The notes beneath the pieces were generated by a model that saw only the letters and a list, made by a program, of their open reading frames with translations, had not been told where the DNA came from and did not search any database. Positions 1 to 7,149 of a stretch of 35,255 bases of DNA are shown in pieces. The number at the start of each line of letters is the position of its first letter. Within the stretch, counting starts at the first letter, position 1. The position numbers and the translations under genes are program-made. The stretch is from Syntrophobacter sp. SbD2 (GTDB taxonomy: Bacteria; Desulfobacterota; Binatia; UBA9968): NCBI GenBank assembly GCA_945889495.1, contig CAMDBU010000051.1, forward strand, positions 1 through 35,255. The letters are read 5' to 3'.

Positions 1-143
1 GTTTGAAATGGCCGCGGTGCACCCCGCATAAGGGTCAAAGAGTGAGGTTTTTTCACAGCTACGGCAGGCGATGATGAAATCTATCACTGGCAGAACTATA
101 GCCGCCGACACAGTGCGATTTACAATGGGGTTTTTCAGCAGAA

Positions 144-171
144 TCAGGAGTCAGGAGTCGGTCGCGAGGAG
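144..171 (+). repeat. Heptamer array containing the ribosome binding site of the first gene
   Basis: Four consecutive 7-bp units read TCAGGAG, TCAGGAG, TCGGTCG and CGAGGAG. The last unit holds a GAGGAG Shine-Dalgarno core nine bases before the ATG at 181. Related arrays precede the next three genes. Confidence 0.6.
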
Positions 172-180
172 AACACGGCA

Positions 181-1149
181 ATGAATTCAATCAGTGGAAC
201 AATTCTGTTCTGGTTTCTGACAACTGTCTTGTTGGCAATCGGCTCTCCCGCGCATGCGCAGCAGACCAAGAAAATCCCCCGAATTGGATTTCTTGGCAGC
301 AGCATCGACGGATTCCGACAGGGCCTTCGCGAACTTGGTTACGTCGAGGGGGAAAACATCATCATTGAAAACCGAGAGGCGGAAGTAGATTCCGCACGCT
401 CGCTGATGCGCGTGGAAGAATTGGTGCGTCTCAAGGTAGACGTGATCGTCACGGGTGGTGCGACAAACACCCGTGTCGCCAAACAAGCGACGACCACGAT
501 TCCCATAGTCTTTTTGCAAGATCCCGACCCGGTTGGAAATGGCTTCGTGACCAGTCTGGCACGGCCTGGGGGGAATATCACTGGGTTATCGTCAATGAGT
601 GCGGACTTATCTGGCAAACGGCTTGAGTTGCTCAAAGAAGTCTTACCGAAGCTTGCGCGTCTGGCGGTGCTTGGCAATTCTGCCAACGCGGGCAACGGCA
701 CCCAGTTAAGAGAGACCGAACGCGCCGCAGAGGCATTTAAGATGCAGCTTCAATACCTAGATATACTAAGCGCTAAGGATATCGAGACAGCGTTTCGCGA
801 GGCTAGCAAGGGACGGGCTGACGCGGTTTTTGTACTGCGGGGTCCTTGGCTGACTGCGCAGCGATCTTTGTTTGCTCAACATGCCGTAAAGAACCGGCTC
901 CCGGCGGTGTACCCGCAAAGCAATTCTGTCGAAGCAGGCGGGCTGATGAGCTACGGCGCCAGCATCGCCGACATGGAGCGGCGCGGCGCAGTGTACGTGG
1001 ATAAGATTTTGAAAGGCGCGAAGCCTGCCGATCTTCCGGTGGAACAGCCGAAGAAGTTCGAGTTCGTGATCAGTCTTACAGCAGCGAAGCAAATCGGTTT
1101 GACGATCCCGCCGAATGTGCTGGTGCGGGCGGATAAAGTTATTCGTTAG
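181..1149 (+). CDS. ABC transporter substrate-binding protein (ABC_sub_bind family), copy 1
   Basis: A periplasmic solute-binding protein of the ABC_sub_bind (PF04392, COG2984) type, 322 residues, normal for the family. The first 26 residues form a signal peptide ending AHA before QQTKK. The mature protein opens with the family core PRIGFLG, then FRQGLRELGYVEG, a segment with VDVIVTGGA, and the PIVFLQDPDPVGNGFV and SLARPGGNITGL motifs near residues 108-135. The start is fixed by GAGGAG nine bases upstream. The next gene is a close tandem paralogue, and both end in a nearly identical NVLVRADKVIR tail, so this is a recent duplication. No permease or ATPase gene is adjacent, so the ligand is unknown; family members are annotated for tryptophan or other small molecules. 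Confidence 0.9.
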   Translation: MNSISGTILFWFLTTVLLAIGSPAHAQQTKKIPRIGFLGSSIDGFRQGLRELGYVEGENIIIENREAEVDSARSLMRVEELVRLKVDVIVTGGATNTRVAKQATTTIPIVFLQDPDPVGNGFVTSLARPGGNITGLSSMSADLSGKRLELLKEVLPKLARLAVLGNSANAGNGTQLRETERAAEAFKMQLQYLDILSAKDIETAFREASKGRADAVFVLRGPWLTAQRSLFAQHAVKNRLPAVYPQSNSVEAGGLMSYGASIADMERRGAVYVDKILKGAKPADLPVEQPKKFEFVISLTAAKQIGLTIPPNVLVRADKVIR

Positions 1150-1169
1150 GCATGAGCCGGAGGCAGAAT

Positions 1170-1205
1170 TCGGAAGTCAGGAGTCAGGGAGTCGGAATTC
1201 AGGAG
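1170..1205 (+). repeat. Heptamer array containing the ribosome binding site of the second gene
   Basis: Units are TCGGAAG, TCAGGAG, TCAGGGAG (one base longer), TCGGAAT and TCAGGAG. The AGGAG of the last unit (1201-1205) lies seven bases before the ATG at 1213 and is the only good ribosome binding site for this gene. The spacer from the stop codon of the first gene into the array is nearly the same as the spacer after the second gene. Confidence 0.6.
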
Positions 1206-1212
1206 TTGGTCG

Positions 1213-2223
1213 ATGGGTGGAAGGCCCAGGAAGAAATGGCGCGTGAAATCGATGATGAAATTACTTCTGTTCTGCCTGCTGACAACGGTCTTGCTGACAA
1301 CCGGCCCCACCGCCGACGCGCAGCAGCCGAAAAAAGTCCCGCGCATAGGCATGCTTACTACTAATAGCTTGGAGAGTTACGGCGCATTCCGACAGGGCCT
1401 GCGCGAGCTTGGTTACGTCGAGGGAAAAAACCTCATCATCGAACTTCTAAAGGCGGAAGGGAATTTCACGCGTGCGCAGGCACGCGCGGCCGAACTCGTG
1501 CGGCTCAAGGTAGATGTCATCGTCACGACGGGTGCGTCGGATACCCGGGCCGCTAAGGAGGCAACGCCCACGATCCCCATAGTCTTTTTGCAGGATCCCG
1601 ATCCGCTTGGAAACGGCTTCATCACCAGTCTCGCGCGACCTGGAGGAAATATCACTGGATTATCCACGCTGGGCGCGGACCTATCTGGCAAGCGGCTGGA
1701 GCTGCTCAAAGAAGTCCTACCCAAGCTCACGCGTCTGGCGGTGCTTGGCAATTCTGCCAATGCGGGCAACGGAATTCAGTTAAGGGAAACCGAACGCGCC
1801 GCAGGCGCATTCGGGATGCAGCTTCAATACCTGGACACGCTAAGTGCCAAGGATTTCGAGACTGCGTTCCGCGCGGCGAGCAAGGAACGGGCTGACGCGG
1901 TTTTCGTCCTGGGCTTTCCTGGGCCCCTTTCCGAGCGAGCATTGCTCGGCCAAGAGGCGGTAAAGAACCGCCTCGCCGCGATCTACCCACAAATCAACTA
2001 TGTGGAAGTTGGCGGGCTCATGAGTTACGGCACCAGCTTCGCCGACTTGGAACGGCGCGCCGCTTCGTATGTTGACAAAATTTTGAAAGGCGCCAAGCCA
2101 AACGATCTCCCGGTGGAGCAGCCGATGAAGTTCGAGTTCATCGTCAATCTCAAAGCCGCCAAGCAAATCGGTTTGACGATTCCACCGAATGTGTTGGTGC
2201 GGGCGGATAAAGTTATTCGTTAG
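1213..2223 (+). CDS. ABC transporter substrate-binding protein (ABC_sub_bind family), copy 2
   Basis: Tandem paralogue of the preceding gene with the same fold and motifs: PRIGMLTT, FRQGLRELGYVEG, VDVIVTTGASDTRAAK, PIVFLQDPDPLGNGF and SLARPGGNITGL. It has a signal peptide with an unusually long basic n-region (residues 1-16, GGRPRKKWRVK) before the hydrophobic stretch LLLFCLLTTVLL, with likely cleavage after ADA. The start at 1213 is chosen because AGGAG sits seven bases upstream; in-frame ATGs at 1252 and 1255 would give a more conventional leader but have no ribosome binding site. The copies diverge mostly in the middle (for example FTRAQARAAELVRLK here), as expected for duplicates with somewhat different ligands. 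No transporter partner genes are visible. Confidence 0.88.
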   Translation: MGGRPRKKWRVKSMMKLLLFCLLTTVLLTTGPTADAQQPKKVPRIGMLTTNSLESYGAFRQGLRELGYVEGKNLIIELLKAEGNFTRAQARAAELVRLKVDVIVTTGASDTRAAKEATPTIPIVFLQDPDPLGNGFITSLARPGGNITGLSTLGADLSGKRLELLKEVLPKLTRLAVLGNSANAGNGIQLRETERAAGAFGMQLQYLDTLSAKDFETAFRAASKERADAVFVLGFPGPLSERALLGQEAVKNRLAAIYPQINYVEVGGLMSYGTSFADLERRAASYVDKILKGAKPNDLPVEQPMKFEFIVNLKAAKQIGLTIPPNVLVRADKVIR

Positions 2224-2244
2224 GTATGAGCCGGAGGCCGGAAA

Positions 2245-2265
2245 TCGGAAGTCAGGAGTCAGGAG
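2245..2265 (+). repeat. Heptamer array containing the ribosome binding site of the third gene
   Basis: Three exact 7-bp units: TCGGAAG, TCAGGAG, TCAGGAG. The AGGAG of the last unit is five bases before the ATG at 2271. Confidence 0.6.
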
Positions 2266-2270
2266 ATCGG

Positions 2271-3257
2271 ATGAAGATGCGGTTCTGGATAGGCGCTTTG
2301 ATTCTGCTTGTCTGCTTCAGTGCGGGACCAATCGAGGCCCAGGAGAAGTTTCGCTTCCCCATCGGCGAGTCTTCCAAAACTCTCAGCTACGGGCCGCTGT
2401 GGGTGGCGGCGAAGATGGGGTTCTTTGACAAAGAAGGTCTCGATGTCCCCATCGTCACCATGCGCGGTTCGCCGTTGACGATCCAGGCGCTCACCGCGGA
2501 TTCGATCTACGTTGCCAACGCGACGGTGGACACGCTGATCAGCGCCTATGAGAAGGGCGCCAGCGATTTGACCATGATCGGTGGGTTGATCAACGGATTA
2601 GGCTTGTCGATGATCGGCGGCAAGCAGTACAAAACCTACGCCGATCTGCGCGGCACGACCATAGGCACGCAGACGCTGACTTCCGGCACCGGCTTCGCGC
2701 TGCGGTTGGTTCTAAAAGCCCACGGTATGGAGTATCCGCGCGATTACAAGCTGCTCAACATTGGTGGCGCGGCGGATCGCTATCAAGCGTTAAACTCGGG
2801 GCAGATATCTTCGACCCCAGTGGGCGTGCCTTTGGATTTGGTCGCTAAACAACAGGGCTACAACATCATCGGCTATTTCGCCGACGATGAGCCGAACTTT
2901 CAGTTCAATGTTTATATCGTCAAAAAAACCTGGGCCGAGAAAAACCGCCCGCTGGTGCTGCGCTTCATGCGCGCCATGGTCTCGACCATGCGCTGGATGA
3001 ACGACAACCGCGACGCGGCTTGCGCTTATCTCAGCAAGGAAATGGTCATCAGTCTGGAGCATTGCCGCTACGCTTCGGACTACAATTGGAAGAGCAAGAT
3101 TTGGGACCGCAACGCCGATCTCAATGTCGAGGGCGTGCGTACTTTGATCAAGATCACCGCGGAGCAGGGGATTTTGAAAGAGCCGTTGCCGCCGCCGAGT
3201 AAATATATCGATCAAAGTTATGTTAAGCAGGCTTGGGCGGAATTAGCTAAGAAGTAA
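2271..3257 (+). CDS. NMT1/THI5-like (SsuA/TauA-type) substrate-binding protein
   Basis: A secreted solute-binding protein of the NMT1/THI5-like superfamily, which serves ABC importers for sulfonates, nitrate or pyrimidine precursors. An ATG at 2226 is in frame, but the start at 2271 has AGGAG five bases upstream and gives a clean signal peptide (hydrophobic IGALILLVCFSAG, cleavage near IEA/QEK). The mature part shows LSYGPLWVAAKMGFFDKEGL, the usual N-terminal ligand-pocket motif, then TYADLRGTTIGTQ and YPRDYKLLNIGG, and ends YIDQSYVKQAWAELAKK. It is clearly paralogous to the protein at 11071-12054, which shares YPRDYKLL, WAEKNRP and the YVDQSY tail. No permease or ATPase is nearby. The ligand is unknown. 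Confidence 0.88.
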   Translation: MKMRFWIGALILLVCFSAGPIEAQEKFRFPIGESSKTLSYGPLWVAAKMGFFDKEGLDVPIVTMRGSPLTIQALTADSIYVANATVDTLISAYEKGASDLTMIGGLINGLGLSMIGGKQYKTYADLRGTTIGTQTLTSGTGFALRLVLKAHGMEYPRDYKLLNIGGAADRYQALNSGQISSTPVGVPLDLVAKQQGYNIIGYFADDEPNFQFNVYIVKKTWAEKNRPLVLRFMRAMVSTMRWMNDNRDAACAYLSKEMVISLEHCRYASDYNWKSKIWDRNADLNVEGVRTLIKITAEQGILKEPLPPPSKYIDQSYVKQAWAELAKK

Positions 3258-3282
3258 GGGGTTAGGGGTAAGGAGTAAGGGG
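3255..3282 (+). repeat. Heptamer array spanning a stop codon, a ribosome binding site and a start codon
   Basis: Four exact 7-bp units: TAAGGGG, TTAGGGG, TAAGGAG, TAAGGGG. The first three bases are the TAA stop of the previous gene. The third unit provides AGGAG, and the last base begins the GTG start codon of the next gene. Confidence 0.6.
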
Positions 3283-4289
3283 TGAAAAAAATGCCGCGAA
3301 TCAACTTGATATTGTGCTTGCTTGTTGTTGGCTTTTGGCTTCCTTGGCATGGCGCGAACGCCCAGGACAAGATCAGCATGGGGCTGAGCTCAGTGAGCGC
3401 GCTGCATACCGCCACCTGGGTGGCCCAGGAGCGCGGGCTGTTTCGTAAACATAACATCGACGCCGAAGTCATCGTTACCGGGCAGGGCGGCACGGTCGGC
3501 ATCGCGGCGCTGCTGTCCAACGATGTCCAAATAATTAGTTCCGCGGGCGACTTGTTAGCCGCGGCGGCGCTGCGCGGCGGCGAAGCCGTGATGCTCGCCG
3601 GTGTCGTCAACAAAGGTTTGCAGCGCATCTTGACGGTGCCCGAGATCAAAACCCCCGCCGATCTAAAAGGCAAGCGCGTCGGCGTCACGCGCATCGGCGC
3701 GGTTTCCCATGTCGTCCTGCAGATGATGATGCAGCGATGGAAGATGAATCCCGCCGACGTTCAAGTCATGCAGGTCGGCACCTCCCCGGATATGCTGATC
3801 AGTCTGGATAAAAAAGGCATCGACGCCGCGGTGTTGACCATCCCATCGATGTTCGTCGCCGAAGACCGCGGCTATCGCGTGCTCATCGACATGGCGGATA
3901 CCGACATTTTTTACCTCCACACCATGATCGGCTCGACCCGCGCCTACGTCAAAAACAACCGCGACAAAGTATCGCGCTTTTTGAAGGGTTATTTGGAAGG
4001 CATCGCCTTCGTCAAGCAAAACCGCAAGGAGAGCATCGAAATCGTCAAGAAAAAGCTCCGCATCGGTCCGGCCCAGGAGCGTAATCTGGTGCGGGCGGTG
4101 GACTTGGTCGCCGATAAGTATTACGAGCAGGTGCCCTATACTTCGCAGCGTGGCGTTGAGACGGTGTTGGGGTTCATCGAGAAAGACAATCCCAAGGCCA
4201 AAACCGCCGACCCCAAGTCGTTCTACGACGACAGCCTGTTGCGCGAGATCGAGCAGAGCGGCTTCGTCAAGACGCTCTACGCACGTTGA
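3282..4289 (+). CDS. NMT1/THI5-like substrate-binding protein, paralogue A
   Basis: A secreted NMT1-type solute-binding protein of 335 residues. A GTG start at 3282 is six bases after AGGAG; an ATG at 3291 is an alternative. The signal peptide (LILCLLVVGFWLPW) ends at ANA before QDKISMG. Core motifs are SALHTATWVAQERGLFRKHN near the N-terminus, IVTGQGGTVGIAALLSNDVQ, TPADLKGKRVGVTRIGAVSH and the DTDIFYLHTMIGSTRAYVK hinge region. The protein at 5057-6058 is a close paralogue along its full length. A two-gene toxin-antitoxin-like cassette separates the two copies. The transported ligand cannot be read from the sequence. Confidence 0.88.
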   Translation: MKKMPRINLILCLLVVGFWLPWHGANAQDKISMGLSSVSALHTATWVAQERGLFRKHNIDAEVIVTGQGGTVGIAALLSNDVQIISSAGDLLAAAALRGGEAVMLAGVVNKGLQRILTVPEIKTPADLKGKRVGVTRIGAVSHVVLQMMMQRWKMNPADVQVMQVGTSPDMLISLDKKGIDAAVLTIPSMFVAEDRGYRVLIDMADTDIFYLHTMIGSTRAYVKNNRDKVSRFLKGYLEGIAFVKQNRKESIEIVKKKLRIGPAQERNLVRAVDLVADKYYEQVPYTSQRGVETVLGFIEKDNPKAKTADPKSFYDDSLLREIEQSGFVKTLYAR

Positions 4290-4391
4290 GATGTTGGTTT
4301 CATAACTGGCTTCGCTGCGTATGGTCGCGGTGGCATATACCGTGCTAAGGTAGCGTCAAAACGGTGTGCAGCGAGATTGAGGGCCATCGGC

Positions 4392-4715
4392 GTGGATGTC
4401 GAAATAATTCGCCAACGAATTCGCGCCGGGAACTACCTCATCAAGAGCCACGCCATTCAACATGCTTTGAAGCAGGGCTTTGAACGCAAGCACATCGTTG
4501 ACGCCGTGCTCGATGGAAACTTAATCGAGGAATACCCCGACGAACCACGGATGCTTTTATGCGGCAAAACCAACCTTTCGCCAAACGTCGACATATACTT
4601 GCATGTCGTTTGCGAATTTGCCGATCCGATGTACGTTGAGTTCGTGACCGCTTATATCCCGGATGAAACCGATTGGGAGAGCCCGCCATTTCGGCGGCGA
4701 CGAAGAGAGAGGTGA
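4392..4715 (+). CDS. DUF4258 domain protein, probable toxin-like partner
   Basis: A protein of about 107 residues resembling DUF4258: an early SHAIQHALKQGFERKHIVDAV segment, then LDGNLIEEYPDEPRMLLCG, a strand with LHVVCEFADPMYVEFVTAYIPD, and a basic tail FRRRRRER. The GTG at 4392 has GAGGG eight bases upstream and is preferred; an in-frame TTG at 4377 would add five residues. The next gene begins three bases after this stop, so the two are cotranscribed. DUF4258 proteins often occur beside YgiT-type zinc-finger genes, a layout suggestive of toxin-antitoxin modules, but toxicity is inference. The cassette interrupts two paralogous solute-binding genes. Confidence 0.72.
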   Translation: MDVEIIRQRIRAGNYLIKSHAIQHALKQGFERKHIVDAVLDGNLIEEYPDEPRMLLCGKTNLSPNVDIYLHVVCEFADPMYVEFVTAYIPDETDWESPPFRRRRRER

Positions 4716-4718
4716 AGT

Positions 4719-4982
4719 ATGACGATCGAGACTGCACCTATCTGTAAAGAGCACCGGATTGCGAAATCATGGTGCAAAACAACCTTTGAGTACAGCGAAG
4801 ACGGTATCGCCGTTCGCGTGCCGAATGTTTACGCATGGGTGTGCACGCTGGATGGCGAAGCCTCCTTCACCCCAGAAACCGTTGACGAGCTAATTACCAC
4901 GGTGCGTGAACTGATCGAGCCGGCAAAACGGGCGCGGCAACGTCGATCGGGCCTGACGGAATACATCGTTTCAGTCATCTAA
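4719..4982 (+). CDS. Degenerate YgiT-type zinc-finger protein, putative antitoxin partner
   Basis: A protein of 87 residues starting three bases after the DUF4258 gene. The middle, VRVPNVYAWVCTLDGEASF, has the shape of the YgiT/MqsA N-terminal zinc-finger domain (typically VPALVCPQCGE), followed by a helix PETVDELITTVRELIEP. The usual first Cys-x-x-Cys is CKEH here and the second is CTLD, so two of the four zinc ligands are changed; a neighbouring Cys at residue 19 and His at residue 12 might compensate. No helix-turn-helix domain follows. By position and fold it is the likely partner of the DUF4258 protein. The exact function is not established. Confidence 0.6.
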   Translation: MTIETAPICKEHRIAKSWCKTTFEYSEDGIAVRVPNVYAWVCTLDGEASFTPETVDELITTVRELIEPAKRARQRRSGLTEYIVSVI

Positions 4983-5056
4983 GTATCTTCGCCTTGATCG
5001 CATGCTGGCGTTTCGCCGCAATGGGTCGTTAACCGTAGTCTGATAATCATGCGCCG

Positions 5057-6058
5057 ATGAAAAAGCTCACTGGATACTTCATCCTGACCTCGCTGCTTGT
5101 CACGACTTATGGCGCACCAACGGCGGCGCAGGAAAAGCTCCGCGTTGGCTTGAGTTCGGTGAGCGCGCTGCATAGCGCCATGTGGGTGGCTGAGCAAAAA
5201 GGGTTTTTCCGCCGCCATGGCATCGACGCGGAGATCATCGTCACCGGCCAGGGCGCGGCGACCGGGATCAGTGCGCTGTTGGCCAACGATATCCAGATCG
5301 TTAGCTCCGCCGGTGACTCACTGGTCAATTCCGCGTTGCGCGGCGGTGAGACCGTGATGATCGCCGCCGGCGTCAACCGCGGCTTGAATCGCATCATGGT
5401 GCGCCCAGAGATTAAAACCCCCGCCGATCTGCGCGGTAAAAAGATCGGCGCCACCCGGGTCGGCGCGGTGTCCCATTCGGTGCTCATGATGATGCTTAAG
5501 CGCTGGAACATTAACCCGAACGATGTTCAGGTGCTCCAGTTGGGCTCGTCGCCGAACATGCTGTCGGCCTTGGAGAAGGGTGGCATCGACGGCGCGGTGA
5601 TGACCATTCCCTTTGTGTTTGTCGCCGAGGATCGCGGCTCGCGGGTGCTGATCGATCTGGCCGAGACCGATATTTTTTACTTACACACCATGCTCGCCTC
5701 GACGCGTAGTTTCATAAAAACCAAGCGCGACAGCGCGCTGCGCTTTTTGCGTGGCTTCGTCGAGGGCATCGCCTATTTCAAGCAAAACAAAAAAGAGAGC
5801 CTGGAGATCGTCCGCAAGAAGCTCCGGGTCAACGCCGATCAGGAGCGCAATCTGGAGCGCTCCTACGATTTACTGGCGGCGAAATATTACGAAGCGATGC
5901 CCTATCCGTCGCTGCGCGGCGTCGAGACCGTGCTCGGCCTGGTCGAAAAGGACAATCCCAACGCCAAAACCGCTGACCCCAAATCTTTCGTCGACGACAG
6001 TCTACTGCGCGAGATCGACGCCAGCGGCTTTATCAAGACGCTCTATCCGGCGCGCTAA
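5057..6058 (+). CDS. NMT1/THI5-like substrate-binding protein, paralogue B
   Basis: A secreted solute-binding protein of 333 residues, closely similar to the one at 3282-4289. Shared blocks include the SALHSAMWVAEQKGFFRRHG entry motif, IVTGQGAATGISALLANDIQ, TPADLRGKKIGATRVGAVSH and DTDIFYLHTMLASTRSFIK, with a matching C-terminus around NAKTADPKSFVDDSLLREI. The signal peptide covers about the first 25 residues (TGYFILTSLLVTTYGA, cleavage near TAA/QEK). The ribosome binding site before the ATG is weak. It was probably separated from its twin by insertion of the toxin-antitoxin-like pair. No membrane transporter partner is visible. Confidence 0.88.
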   Translation: MKKLTGYFILTSLLVTTYGAPTAAQEKLRVGLSSVSALHSAMWVAEQKGFFRRHGIDAEIIVTGQGAATGISALLANDIQIVSSAGDSLVNSALRGGETVMIAAGVNRGLNRIMVRPEIKTPADLRGKKIGATRVGAVSHSVLMMMLKRWNINPNDVQVLQLGSSPNMLSALEKGGIDGAVMTIPFVFVAEDRGSRVLIDLAETDIFYLHTMLASTRSFIKTKRDSALRFLRGFVEGIAYFKQNKKESLEIVRKKLRVNADQERNLERSYDLLAAKYYEAMPYPSLRGVETVLGLVEKDNPNAKTADPKSFVDDSLLREIDASGFIKTLYPAR

Positions 6059-6094
6059 GCTGGTTTTTCGCGGCGTGGAATCTTTTGCAATCCC

Positions 6095-6123
6095 TTGACA
6101 GATTCACGGCGCCTCGACTAAGT
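6095..6123 (+). promoter_or_regulatory. Candidate promoter of the hydratase-CoA-transferase operon
   Basis: A perfect -35 hexamer TTGACA at 6095-6100 is followed, 17 bases later, by a poor -10 (CTAAGT at 6118-6123). The gene at 6162 also has a strong AAGGAGG ribosome binding site. The weak -10 suggests either an activator or a wrong call. Confidence 0.35.
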
Positions 6124-6161
6124 AATGAACAAGTTTCAAATTTACCAAGGAGGTAGGGAAA

Positions 6162-6992
6162 ATGGCTTTAACACTATGGAAAGATTATAAGACCGTCAAA
6201 GTGGAAAAGGACGACGGCACGACTTGGGTGACTCTCAACAGGCCGGAGAAGCGTAACGCGATGAACCCACAGCTTCATTACGATATGCTCGAAGCTTTGA
6301 CTGAACTGGAAGTCGACAAAGAGACGCAAGTGGTGGTGCTCACCGGCGCCGGGCCGAGCTGGTGCGCCGGGCAGGATCTGCGCGAATATTTCCGGGGCAC
6401 CGATAACAACGCGCTGGAACGGCGCAAAGCTAGCTGGGCTTCGCAGGAATGGCGCTGGCGCCGGCTGTTTTACTTCCCCAAGCCGACCATCGCCATGGTC
6501 AACGGCTTCTGCTTCGGCGGCGCCTTTACGCCGCTCATCGCTTGCGACTTCGCCATTGCCTCCGATACTGCGACCTTCGGTTTGAGCGAAATCAACTGGG
6601 GCATTTTCCCCGGCGGATTGGTTAGCCGCGTGTTAGTCGATGCCATGAGTTATCGCGACGCCATGTGGTACATCATGACCGGCGATCCCTTCGACGGCAA
6701 AAGAGCCGCGGAAGTGAAGCTGGTTAATTTTTCCGTGCCACCGGAGAAGCTGCGCGAAGAAACCATCAAGCTCGCCGACAAGCTCAAGAAGAAAAACCCC
6801 GCGGTGCTGCGCGCCGCCAAGGAAGTTTACAAACACTGCCGCACCATGGACTACAGCCAGGCCGAAGAATACATGTCGGCCAAGGGCACCGCGCTCCGTC
6901 TCACCGACCCGGAGAAGGGCCGCGAGACCGGCATGGAACAGTTCCTCGACAAGAAGACCTATCGGCCGGGGTTGGGCGAATATAAACGCTAA
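6162..6992 (+). CDS. Crotonase-family p-hydroxycinnamoyl-CoA hydratase/lyase-like enzyme
   Basis: A 276-residue enoyl-CoA hydratase/isomerase family enzyme, most like p-hydroxycinnamoyl-CoA (feruloyl-CoA) hydratase-lyase, which hydrates an aryl-propenoyl-CoA and splits it by retro-aldol reaction to an aromatic aldehyde and acetyl-CoA. Seen here: LNRPEKRNAM, TGAGPSWCAGQDLREYF, KPTIAMVNGFCFGGAF (oxyanion hole), the hallmark FGLSEINWG with Glu143 where the Pseudomonas enzyme, as I recall it, has its catalytic glutamate, and the C-terminal ending PGLGEYKR. By eye alignment the tyrosine near 75 that helps hold the 4-hydroxyl is kept (Tyr76), but the second one, Tyr239, is Ser, and Ser123 is Thr. 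So the substrate may not be a 4-hydroxy aryl compound. An AAGGAGG site precedes the ATG. It heads a four- or five-gene catabolic series. Confidence 0.85.
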   Translation: MALTLWKDYKTVKVEKDDGTTWVTLNRPEKRNAMNPQLHYDMLEALTELEVDKETQVVVLTGAGPSWCAGQDLREYFRGTDNNALERRKASWASQEWRWRRLFYFPKPTIAMVNGFCFGGAFTPLIACDFAIASDTATFGLSEINWGIFPGGLVSRVLVDAMSYRDAMWYIMTGDPFDGKRAAEVKLVNFSVPPEKLREETIKLADKLKKKNPAVLRAAKEVYKHCRTMDYSQAEEYMSAKGTALRLTDPEKGRETGMEQFLDKKTYRPGLGEYKR

Positions 6993-6997
6993 AAAAT

Positions 6998-7127
6998 TAA
7001 TGGATAATGGATAATTGAGAATGGATAATTATCGGAGGGGCGCTGCCGCAACTATGTGGCAGTGCCCTCTTCGGTAATTTTTCTTTTCTTCCCATTATCC
7101 ATTTTCCATTATCAATTATCCATTTTT
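6998..7127. repeat. Palindromic element with heptamer arms (TGGATAA type), copy 1
   Basis: The left arm (about 6998-7030) is tandem 7-mers TGGATAA, TGGATAA, TTGAGAA, TGGATAA. The right arm (about 7091-7127) read in reverse complement is TGGATAA, TTGATAA, TGGAAAA, TGGATAA. Between them, GAGGGGCGCTGCC and GGCAGTGCCCTC pair as an inner stem. It fills the gap between the hydratase and dehydrogenase genes. A second copy of this family lies at 9619-9716. Confidence 0.8.
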
Positions 7128-7149
7128 CCTTTCTACGCTGAGCTGATCC

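Noticed and set aside
1-31. Short tail of a possible upstream gene (FEMAAVHPA then stop)
   Set aside because: Only nine codons with no family signal; cannot be told from chance at the window edge.
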